Translations under genes and position numbers: made by a program
The notes under the pieces: generated by a model
Databases searched by the model: none
What the model saw: the letters and a program-made list of their open reading frames with translations, nothing else
Told to the model about the DNA's origin: nothing
Assembly: GCA_027016475.1 (NCBI GenBank)
Contig: JALUTL010000295.1
Span: forward strand, 1 to 9,936
Length of the DNA: 9,936 nt
Reading direction: 5' to 3'
From: Candidatus Heimdallarchaeota archaeon
GTDB lineage: Archaea > Asgardarchaeota > Heimdallarchaeia > Heimdallarchaeales > Kariarchaeaceae
Part shown: positions 1-6,021 of the stretch, in pieces
Position numbering within the stretch: position 1 is the stretch's first letter
Layout: every line of letters begins with the position of its first letter

Positions 1-34
1 GTCTCGTGGGCTCGGAGATGTGTATAAGGGGCAG
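1..34. other. Illumina Nextera (Tn5 transposase) adapter remnant, not genomic
   Basis: The first 34 bases match the Nextera read-2 transposase adapter, including the 19-bp Tn5 mosaic end at 16-34. I count 32 of 34 identities, with A-to-G differences at 29 and 31. Real genomic sequence therefore begins near base 35. The reading frame of the gene at 35-278 continues through the adapter by chance, so codons below 35 must be ignored. Confidence 0.96.
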
Positions 35-278
35 GTGCGTAGCTTGTCAACCCTAGTGTCACCAAGGTTCCTTTCCAAATCTTACTTTCCATTTTGGGAG
101 AAAAATAGGGCTTGAAGCCATGGGTGGTGCCACCAAGCATGGATCCAATTGCCAACAAAGCAAAATATGCAACACCCCATTGGACTCTGCCATTTTGGAA
201 TAACAGGATTGCAAAAATGCTAGCCTCTATTGCTATCAGGTAATCCGTCACCATCGTCATTGGTTCTGTGATTTTCAT
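35..278 (-). CDS. Small multi-pass membrane protein, N-terminal fragment (DUF6962-like)
   Basis: Reading from an ATG at 278 toward the left edge gives 81 open codons before the adapter. The protein starts MKITEPMTMVTDYLIAIEAS, then has a hydrophobic stretch at about residues 14-27, a second at about 35-50 ending in GGTTHGF (49-55), and the start of a third near 70-80. An EP..TDY opening followed by GG..HGF after the second helix is what I recall from small archaeal and bacterial membrane proteins grouped as DUF6962; this family assignment is from memory. No function is known to me. The gene begins 47 nt after the NAD kinase-like stop on the same strand and shows neither a clear SD site nor a convincing TATA element, so co-transcription is likely. 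The C-terminus is missing because the contig ends in adapter sequence. The upstream ATG near 310 meets a stop within 13 codons, which supports the start at 278. Confidence 0.72.
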
Positions 279-325
279 AATCTCATTTTGTTGATGACAA
301 TTTGTGCTTTTCCTCAATCATCTTG

Positions 326-1258
326 CTAAATGTGGAATTCTGTCAACCTTCTCACTTTTTCTATTTCTGAATGCTTTCTTAACGTAACGAATGGAATTGA
401 CAATGAGGGGTCTGCAATGAACTCTTTGATCCCGAAATTTATTGTTTTTCCGTCCAACACCAAACGGGAACCGTAGAGTATCTCCAATGTCTTTTGAGGG
501 TTGGAATCCACCGGCAGCCCTTCTCGTTCTCTCGCAATGCTGTATGCCTCAAGCGCCTGTTCCGATATGGTTGAATTTTTCAACTCCAGAAGCACACGAA
601 CTTTTTTCCGTGGCACGATGAAGTTGGCTGAAGAATGGACGCCTCCAAGTATCAGTATCTGAAGCGAATTTTCGTCCAAGCTTATATAGCCTCCATGAGA
701 TAGGGACCATCCTGTTGAACCAATCGATGTGGAAATCATCACCCCATCCGCCATGGTTGACGTAATCGTGCTATATTCACCCTTGGTTCCAGTTTCGATT
801 TGGACTGTGAAGTTTGCAAGATGCGGGTTGACCTGTGCATAGATTTCATTGACTGCCAAGTATTTTTTGTTCTCAATGGCTGCTCTCAGAATTGTTCTGT
901 TATGGATATGGTAATCCCCTGAAAGAATTCTTTGAAAACCTTCAATAAATTTCCGTTCAGAAAACTCCAATTGCTTGAGATACCCCACTGAAGTAGGACG
1001 AGTAACAGGGACGATCGGCTTTAGCTTGGCGATCGAATTGAACGCATCATAAAATGTTCTCACGAGCCATGCAACAGAACCGTCGCCTCCTACTGTGAAA
1101 ATAAAGTCACATTCATCCAAAATGGAGGGATCCACTATTGCCTCACTGAAATGATAGCATTTTGTCTCTGGAGACTGCGATAGGATCAGATTTTTGACCT
1201 TAGTGTATTCGTGCTTCTCTCTTGAACTGATGCAAATTCCCTTGATAGGGGTTGACAC
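326..1258 (-). CDS. NAD kinase-family protein, divergent (ATP-NAD/diacylglycerol kinase fold)
   Basis: The protein has 310 residues and resembles NAD kinases, which phosphorylate NAD to NADP in the cytoplasm. The GGDGS motif at 57-61 matches the family GGDGT with the catalytic Asp59. NE at 137-138 matches the conserved NE/ND motif, and DGV followed by GSTGWSLSHGG (171-190) matches the DG.....TGSTAY..SAGG block. The end, FVTLRKH (290-296), fits the usual F..LR close. Differences are clear: the N.G.LGFL segment after GGDG is replaced by TRPTSVGYLKQL (86-97), Thr61 is Ser, and there is extra sequence around 228-262. It may thus be a true but divergent NAD kinase or a paralogue with another substrate. 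The start is a GTG; an in-frame stop lies three codons upstream (1265-1267), and a TATA box centred 27 nt upstream predicts a leaderless message. The aldo/keto reductase just upstream may use the NADPH. Confidence 0.78.
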   Translation of the reverse strand: MSTPIKGICISSREKHEYTKVKNLILSQSPETKCYHFSEAIVDPSILDECDFIFTVGGDGSVAWLVRTFYDAFNSIAKLKPIVPVTRPTSVGYLKQLEFSERKFIEGFQRILSGDYHIHNRTILRAAIENKKYLAVNEIYAQVNPHLANFTVQIETGTKGEYSTITSTMADGVMISTSIGSTGWSLSHGGYISLDENSLQILILGGVHSSANFIVPRKKVRVLLELKNSTISEQALEAYSIAREREGLPVDSNPQKTLEILYGSRLVLDGKTINFGIKEFIADPSLSIPFVTLRKHSEIEKVRRLTEFHI

Positions 1259-1280
1259 ATGTTTTCAACTATTTCCGCTT

Positions 1281-1289
1281 GATATAAAG
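1281..1289 (-). promoter_or_regulatory. Archaeal TATA box for the NAD kinase-like gene
   Basis: On the minus strand this reads CTTTATATC, close to the archaeal TATA consensus. Its centre is 27 nt upstream of the GTG at 1258. That is the normal distance from TATA to the transcription start, so the transcript should begin at or next to the start codon. It lies in the 44-nt gap after the aldo/keto reductase, so the kinase can be expressed on its own. Confidence 0.66.
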
Positions 1290-1302
1290 ATTGACTTCAT
1301 TG

Positions 1303-2319
1303 CTAGGTATTTCTCTTTATGTCAACCATGGAGTCGCTCGGATCATAGGAATGACCAATGATCGGATGCGGCTTATAGGCATCATCAATCCTTGCTATTT
1401 GTTCGATGGTTAACGTCAAATCTACTGCCTCCACTGCCTCTTCCAAGTGTTTGATGCTTGTTACTCCAATAATTGGTGATGTGACGCCTTTCCTGCTCAA
1501 TAGCCATGCCAATGCTGTTTGAGCAGTCGAAACCCCCTGCTCACTGGCAACTTCCTGAATTTGCGTTAGCACTTCAAAATCATTTTTCCTAAAGTACCTG
1601 TGCTTAAGATATGGATCGGATTTTAGTCTCACATGATTCGTCCTGTCCAAATCTTGTTCTGAATATTTTCCAGAAAGAAATCCTCTGGCCAAAGGTGACC
1701 AAGGAATTACTGCCATTCCTTGATCCAAGCAAAACGGAATCATCTCGCGCTCCTCTTCCCTGTAAACTGCGTTGTAGTGATTCTGTATAGTTACAAATTT
1801 TTCCAATCCAAGACTTTCTGCGATATACTGCAACTTAGCTAGCTGCCATGTATACATTGAGCTTGCTCCAATATGAAGCGTGTACCCTCCATCAATAAGA
1901 TGATTCAGAGTTCTCATCATTAGCTCTGGATCCACTGAACTGTCCCATCTATGGATTTGGTATAGGTCAACATAATCTACATTAAGTCTCTGTAATGATT
2001 TTTCTATTTCTCGGGCAATATGGTATCTGTTCAGTCCTTTATGGTTAACCCCCTCTCCCATTGCAAATCTCACTTTGGTGGCAATGACCACATCATCTCT
2101 GTAATCTGCCAGCAGTTCTCCCGTTATTTCTTCGCTTCTGCCGCGAGAATAGACATTGGCTGTATCAAAAAAATTTATGCCCAAATCTAAGGCCCGTTCA
2201 ACAATTGGTCTGGCATCCTCTATCTCCAATTGCCATGCTTGGCTGTTCCCAAAGCTCATCATCCCCAGACAAACTCTGGAAACTTTGATTCCCGTTTTTC
2301 CGAGAGATACATATTTCAT
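1303..2319 (-). CDS. Aldo/keto reductase (NADPH-dependent oxidoreductase)
   Basis: This is a 338-residue protein of the aldo/keto reductase superfamily, (beta/alpha)8-barrel enzymes that reduce aldehydes and ketones with NADPH. The N-terminus MKYVSLGKTGIKVSRVCLG is typical. The catalytic tetrad is visible: Asp52 and Tyr57 in FDTANVYSRG, Lys82 in ATKVR and His123 in YQIHRWD. Cofactor-binding segments appear as IGASSM (150-155), QNHYN (179-183), PWSPLARGFLSGKY (206-219) and the C-terminal PIIGVTS (282-288). Length is normal for the plant-channel-subunit/YajO/Tas-like branch. The real substrate cannot be told from sequence. The loop before IGASSM reads GGYTLH rather than the usual GKVRY-type sequence, a small deviation. 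It starts at an ATG with no SD site and a TATA-like element 25 nt upstream, 101 nt after the exporter gene, so it probably has its own promoter. The NAD kinase-like gene follows after 44 nt. Confidence 0.93.
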   Translation of the reverse strand: MKYVSLGKTGIKVSRVCLGMMSFGNSQAWQLEIEDARPIVERALDLGINFFDTANVYSRGRSEEITGELLADYRDDVVIATKVRFAMGEGVNHKGLNRYHIAREIEKSLQRLNVDYVDLYQIHRWDSSVDPELMMRTLNHLIDGGYTLHIGASSMYTWQLAKLQYIAESLGLEKFVTIQNHYNAVYREEEREMIPFCLDQGMAVIPWSPLARGFLSGKYSEQDLDRTNHVRLKSDPYLKHRYFRKNDFEVLTQIQEVASEQGVSTAQTALAWLLSRKGVTSPIIGVTSIKHLEEAVEAVDLTLTIEQIARIDDAYKPHPIIGHSYDPSDSMVDIKRNT

Positions 2320-2340
2320 GAGGGAAAATGGCTGTGGAAC

Positions 2341-2348
2341 ATAATAAC
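2341..2348 (-). promoter_or_regulatory. Probable TATA element for the aldo/keto reductase
   Basis: The minus strand reads GTTATTAT with its centre about 25 nt upstream of the ATG at 2319, and no SD site lies between. The spacing suits a leaderless archaeal transcript. The match to consensus is moderate, so this rests mainly on position. Confidence 0.4.
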
Positions 2349-2360
2349 TTTGTCCCTCCA

Positions 2361-2376
2361 GAAAATCCTGATTTTC
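2361..2376. promoter_or_regulatory. Perfect inverted repeat upstream of the aldo/keto reductase promoter, candidate operator
   Basis: The 16-bp sequence gaaaatcctgattttc consists of two exact 7-bp arms around a 2-bp centre. It lies 12 bp upstream of the proposed TATA element of the reductase and downstream of the ABC-A stop. No T-tract follows on the minus strand, so it does not look like a terminator. A dimeric regulator site just upstream of TATA/BRE is the better reading. The arms are AT-rich, so chance is possible. Confidence 0.4.
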
Positions 2377-2420
2377 AATAATTTTTCATTGATAAAGCAA
2401 AAGTTATGGACTGTGACCGA

Positions 2421-4196
2421 TTACCTGTTCTTGATTTTTATTTTTTCAAGATATTTTGCAGACTGGGTTGTGAAATACAGTTGATACATTTCCCTGTACG
2501 GCCCTTCCTGCGTCAATAGTTCTTCATGTGTGCCTAATTGAACCAACCTCCCTTTTTCAAGGACGACGATAAAATCTGCATTGAGGATGGTCGTTAGCCT
2601 ATGGGCAATGACCAATGCCGTTCTTCCTTCAAGAAGCTTGTCTGTAGATTCCTGTATTTTTGCCTCCGTATACAGGTCAACAACTGATGTGGCTTCATCC
2701 AAGATGATGACTTTTGGATCTGACAAAAGGGCCCTTGCAAATGAAATCATTTGTCTCTGCCCTGCCGATAAATTGCTCCCCCCAGCGTAGATGTACGTGT
2801 CTAACCCTTGGGGCAATAGCTCAATGAACTCCAGCGCTTCAACAGCCTGCAATGCTGCAAATATTTCCTCGTCCGTCGCATCTCTTTTTGCAACCAGTAA
2901 ATTGTCACGAAGTGTTCCTTCAAAAATGAAAACCTTCTGGCTCACCATTCCAACATGGGTCCGTAAGTCCTTCAGATTATAGTGGTTTATGTTTATTCCG
3001 TCTATCCTGATCTCTCCTTGGTTCACATCGTAAAACCGAAGGAGCAAGGATGCAATCGTTGTCTTTCCTGCACCCGTATGCCCAACAATTGCTACTTTTT
3101 GTCCCGGTTTCACTTGGAAGGAAATGTTTCTGAGAACCGGATTCCCCTCATTGTAGGCAAATGTTACATTGTCAAATTCAATAAGCCCATGCAGTCCTTC
3201 TTTCGGAATCAAGACTGCATTGCCATTCTGGCTTTCCCGAAACGTATCATCGCTTGTCAGCTTCAACACCCTTTCAAGATTGCCAAAAAGAGTTTGAAAT
3301 CGGCTGTAGTTCATTGCCAAGCCCAAGGCAGGGCGATAGAAATAATCAATCACAAAAATGAACAAATAAAACTCCGCTACTCCAATGTTGCCTCTGAGGA
3401 CTTCCAATGAGCCAAAATAGATCAGAACAATGAATGACACATGGCGCAGAAAATCATTGACTGGTGAAATGACAAATATCCCGATGGCTCGCTTTATCGA
3501 TGCCCTGTATGTTGCCTCATTGATTTCCTTGAAACGATCGATGTTCTGTTGCTCCCTTCCAAATGCCTTGCTAATCTGAATGGCCCTGAGGCTTTCGTTG
3601 AACCTTTGGTTGACCTTGCCAAAAATCCTTCTCCATTGCTTCTCAACCTTCCTTTGATACTTTCTGAGACTAAAGGCAATAATGAAGAATACCGGAAAGA
3701 AGGTCAGGGACACAAGGGTAAGGAATGGTGAAAAAAAGTAGAGGACACCGACAATTGCAACCAATTGAATGAAACTTGTCAACACATAGGCAAAGTTCAG
3801 CCCTGCATCATACATTTCCTGAATGTCATTGGTGACAATGGACGTCAGAACTCCACTTTCCTGATTGTCAAAGAAGGAAACCTTGTTGTCGATGATCGTG
3901 TCATAGATGTCCTTGCGCAAATCCTTGATCAAATGTGAATTGAATCTGACAATCACAACCTCTCGAATGATTTGGACTATCCATTCCGTGAGAAGCAAGG
4001 AAAGATAGATCGCTAGTGGAAGCAGGATGGGCAGTGTATTGTTGACATTCTGGTGGGCGTCAACCAATATCGAAAAGCCCTGCTGGAAAAACAACGGGGC
4101 GGCCGTTGAAAGTGCAACATTCAGCAGAAGCAAAAAAACAGTGACAAAGAACATTTTCTTGTAGGGTCTGACATATGACCACAGAAATTTTGTCAA
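2421..4196 (-). CDS. ABC exporter half-transporter A (membrane domain plus consensus-Walker B ATPase)
   Basis: This 591-residue protein is one half of an ABC multidrug/lipid/peptide-type exporter. An elbow helix (FLWSYVRPYKK, 4-14) is followed by six membrane segments at roughly 15-35, 55-78, 135-155, 158-178, 240-262 and 272-290, then a nucleotide-binding domain from about 338. Walker A is GHTGAGKT (372-379), the Q-loop Gln is 420, the signature is LSAGQ (476-480), Walker B ends in Asp500-Glu501 and the H-loop His is 532. The catalytic Glu is present, but the signature has Ala for Gly. With ABC-B it should form a heterodimer with one full and one degenerate ATP site. The start is uncertain: the TTG at 4196 has no SD site, while an in-frame CTG at 4220 overlaps the ABC-B stop as CTGA and has GGAGG (4232-4228) 7 nt upstream. 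The substrate is unknown. Confidence 0.94.
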   Translation of the reverse strand: MTKFLWSYVRPYKKMFFVTVFLLLLNVALSTAAPLFFQQGFSILVDAHQNVNNTLPILLPLAIYLSLLLTEWIVQIIREVVIVRFNSHLIKDLRKDIYDTIIDNKVSFFDNQESGVLTSIVTNDIQEMYDAGLNFAYVLTSFIQLVAIVGVLYFFSPFLTLVSLTFFPVFFIIAFSLRKYQRKVEKQWRRIFGKVNQRFNESLRAIQISKAFGREQQNIDRFKEINEATYRASIKRAIGIFVISPVNDFLRHVSFIVLIYFGSLEVLRGNIGVAEFYLFIFVIDYFYRPALGLAMNYSRFQTLFGNLERVLKLTSDDTFRESQNGNAVLIPKEGLHGLIEFDNVTFAYNEGNPVLRNISFQVKPGQKVAIVGHTGAGKTTIASLLLRFYDVNQGEIRIDGININHYNLKDLRTHVGMVSQKVFIFEGTLRDNLLVAKRDATDEEIFAALQAVEALEFIELLPQGLDTYIYAGGSNLSAGQRQMISFARALLSDPKVIILDEATSVVDLYTEAKIQESTDKLLEGRTALVIAHRLTTILNADFIVVLEKGRLVQLGTHEELLTQEGPYREMYQLYFTTQSAKYLEKIKIKNR

Positions 4197-4216
4197 TCCA
4201 ATGTCTGATCGATGGC

Positions 4217-5980
4217 TCAGGCGACTCCCTCCATTGGTGGCAAGGCATAGTGCTTTTCGAAAAGCCTTCGGTAGAATGTGTTCTTTCTAATCAACTCCTC
4301 ATGTGATCCCATTCCTACAAGGGTTCCTTTGTCAAAAATCAAAATAAGGTCTGCCTTTGCAATGATGGAAAGTCTGTGAGTGGTGATCAGGGTTGTTCTT
4401 GTTTTCAGCACCTCATCAATCGCCTTTTGAATTTGGATCTCCGTCTTTGCATCCAATGCAGAAGCTCCATCATCCATAATCAGAATGCTTGGATTCATCA
4501 AAAGGGCCCTTGCGATGGCAATCCTTTGGGCTTGACCACCACTCAATTTTACACCTCCCTCTCCAATAATGTTGGAATATTGATTTGGTAGTTGCATAAT
4601 GAAATCATGGGCCTGCGCAAGCTTGGCAACCTGCTGAACCTCTTCAAACGTTGCATCGGGTTTTCCAAACCGAATGTTTTCCAAAACTGTATCGTTGAAC
4701 AGGAAAATGTCCTGTTCTACTGTTGCAATGTTCTTCCTGAGGCTTCGGTTTGTATAGTCCGTGATTCTTCGCTCTCCAATCAGAACTTCTCCTTTTGTAG
4801 GCAAATACAGTCTCTGCACCAGCTTTGCAAGTGTCGATTTTCCAGACCCTGGGGTGCCGACAATTACTACTGTCTGGTTCTCTTCAATACGAAAGCTAAT
4901 GTCCTTCAGAACCATCGGCATTGAAGGTTCATATTGGAACCATACATTCCTGAACTCAATTGTTGCAGGAGTGCCGTCATAATCAACAGTTCCATCTGAA
5001 AAATTCCCGGGATCGTTGGCTGTCAAAACATCATATACTCGCTGGCTTGCAGCTACCATTGTGATTGTCATCCATGATGTCCAATGAAGTTCCTCGGATA
5101 CGGCCCTTGCCAACAGCACCAATCCAACCAACAAGACCACCTTTTCAACAGACAAGGATTCTGGGGATTGTGACGAATAGTAGACTGTAGCTGCAATCAC
5201 TGCAACCGCAAATAAATTCAGTACCAACATGGGATAGAACACTGCCCATTTTTCGCCCTCCATTATTTTTGCCTTCATGTGCTTAAGAACCTGCTTGGCA
5301 AACTTCCTTTTCATCCATGGTTCGGCAACATAATTTTTCAGTTCCCGTATCCCGGAAAAAGAAGTTACCCCTATATCTGAAAGTCTTGCAAATTCCTGCA
5401 ACGTTGCAGTGCTCAAATCAAGAATGTCCATTGTGTACTTAATGGTCAAAAGAAGAAAAATGGCAAAACTTCCAGCCAATATCCATCCAAACAGACTATG
5501 GGCAGTGAATGCTTGGTAGATTGTTATTCCCCATATTGTAACAACTGCGATAATTGTCCGTACTGCCGGTGAAAGACCAATATTTATGCTTCTGGTGTCT
5601 CCTGTAGCCCTTCCCATGATTTCCCCTATATTGACCTTGTCATGATATGTCAAGCTTCTCTGTTGGAGACTGACGAACAAATCTTCAGTAATGTCGGTTG
5701 TCACCCGGTGGGCCAACACTTCATTTATGAACGATACTGAGAAATAGATTGCGGCCTGTATGACTGCAACCCCCAAAATCAGCACCAGCACATTGATTAC
5801 TCGCTCCAAGGAAGGGTCTTCGACCAAAATTCCTACTGCTCTCGCTGTAAGAGAAACGGGAATGGTGAAAACGGCCGCCTCTATGGCTGACACTACCAAT
5901 GTATACGCCGTTTTGACAGGATATCTTGTGTGGATGCCCCATAACCATCTTAGCCCTTGGAAGCGAATCATCTCATTCAC
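4217..5980 (-). CDS. ABC exporter half-transporter B (degenerate Walker B ATPase)
   Basis: This 587-residue partner of ABC-A has the same layout: N-terminal elbow (to about 20), six membrane segments at roughly 25-50, 60-86, 140-158, 162-181, 247-268 and 276-298, and an ATPase domain from about 339. Walker A is GTPGSGKS (375-382), the Q-loop Gln is 423, the signature is a perfect LSGGQ (479-483) and the H-loop His is 535. Walker B reads LIMDDG (500-505), so Asp504 stands where the catalytic Glu should be. This is the pattern of heterodimeric exporters such as TM287/288 and BmrCD, in which one site hydrolyses poorly. The partner ABC-A starts within 20 nt or overlaps. Two starts are possible, GTG at 5980 and ATG at 5971, with AAGGAG at 5990-5985; spacing is short for the GTG (4 nt) and long for the ATG (13 nt). 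The gene follows the TldE-like gene by 41 nt, suggesting co-expression. Confidence 0.94.
   Translation of the reverse strand: MNEMIRFQGLRWLWGIHTRYPVKTAYTLVVSAIEAAVFTIPVSLTARAVGILVEDPSLERVINVLVLILGVAVIQAAIYFSVSFINEVLAHRVTTDITEDLFVSLQQRSLTYHDKVNIGEIMGRATGDTRSINIGLSPAVRTIIAVVTIWGITIYQAFTAHSLFGWILAGSFAIFLLLTIKYTMDILDLSTATLQEFARLSDIGVTSFSGIRELKNYVAEPWMKRKFAKQVLKHMKAKIMEGEKWAVFYPMLVLNLFAVAVIAATVYYSSQSPESLSVEKVVLLVGLVLLARAVSEELHWTSWMTITMVAASQRVYDVLTANDPGNFSDGTVDYDGTPATIEFRNVWFQYEPSMPMVLKDISFRIEENQTVVIVGTPGSGKSTLAKLVQRLYLPTKGEVLIGERRITDYTNRSLRKNIATVEQDIFLFNDTVLENIRFGKPDATFEEVQQVAKLAQAHDFIMQLPNQYSNIIGEGGVKLSGGQAQRIAIARALLMNPSILIMDDGASALDAKTEIQIQKAIDEVLKTRTTLITTHRLSIIAKADLILIFDKGTLVGMGSHEELIRKNTFYRRLFEKHYALPPMEGVA
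4228..4232 (-). promoter_or_regulatory. SD-like GGAGG that may set a CTG start for ABC-A
   Basis: Inside the last codons of ABC-B the minus strand reads GGAGG, followed by 7 nt and then CTG at 4220, in frame with ABC-A. The spacing is ideal for that CTG and poor (31 nt) for the TTG at 4196. The CTG shares two bases with the ABC-B TGA stop, like an ATGA-type coupling. The extension would add eight residues. Confidence 0.4.
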
Positions 5981-5984
5981 TGTT

Positions 5985-5990
5985 CTCCTT
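5985..5990 (-). promoter_or_regulatory. Ribosome binding site of ABC-B
   Basis: The minus strand reads AAGGAG, 4 nt before the GTG at 5980 and 13 nt before the in-frame ATG at 5971. It supports initiation here but does not decide between the two starts. Confidence 0.6.
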
Positions 5991-5994
5991 CTTT

Positions 5995-6019
5995 AAAAAA
6001 AGACTGTGGTTTCGAACCT
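5995..6019 (-). terminator. Short hairpin plus T7 tract between TldE-like gene and ABC-B, possible partial terminator
   Basis: Just after the TldE-like stop the minus strand reads GGTTCGAAACC (6019-6009; 4-bp arms, 3-nt loop), then six nt and a run of seven T (6001-5995). Archaeal RNA polymerase can terminate at T-runs alone, so some transcripts may end here, lowering exporter expression relative to the first gene. The stem is weak and read-through is likely. Confidence 0.35.
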
Positions 6020-6021
6020 AT

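Noticed and set aside
1258..1260. ATG one frame away from the NAD kinase-like GTG start
   Set aside because: It opens a different frame that stops after about 25 codons; the motif-bearing frame requires the GTG.
2982..3410. 142-codon plus-strand open frame
   Set aside because: It is antisense to the ABC-A membrane and linker region, and its product has no coherent features.
6009..6019. GGTTCGAAACC on the minus strand, similar to a tRNA T-arm
   Set aside because: The bases upstream are coding sequence of the TldE-like gene and no acceptor, D- or anticodon arm is present; treated only as a small hairpin.
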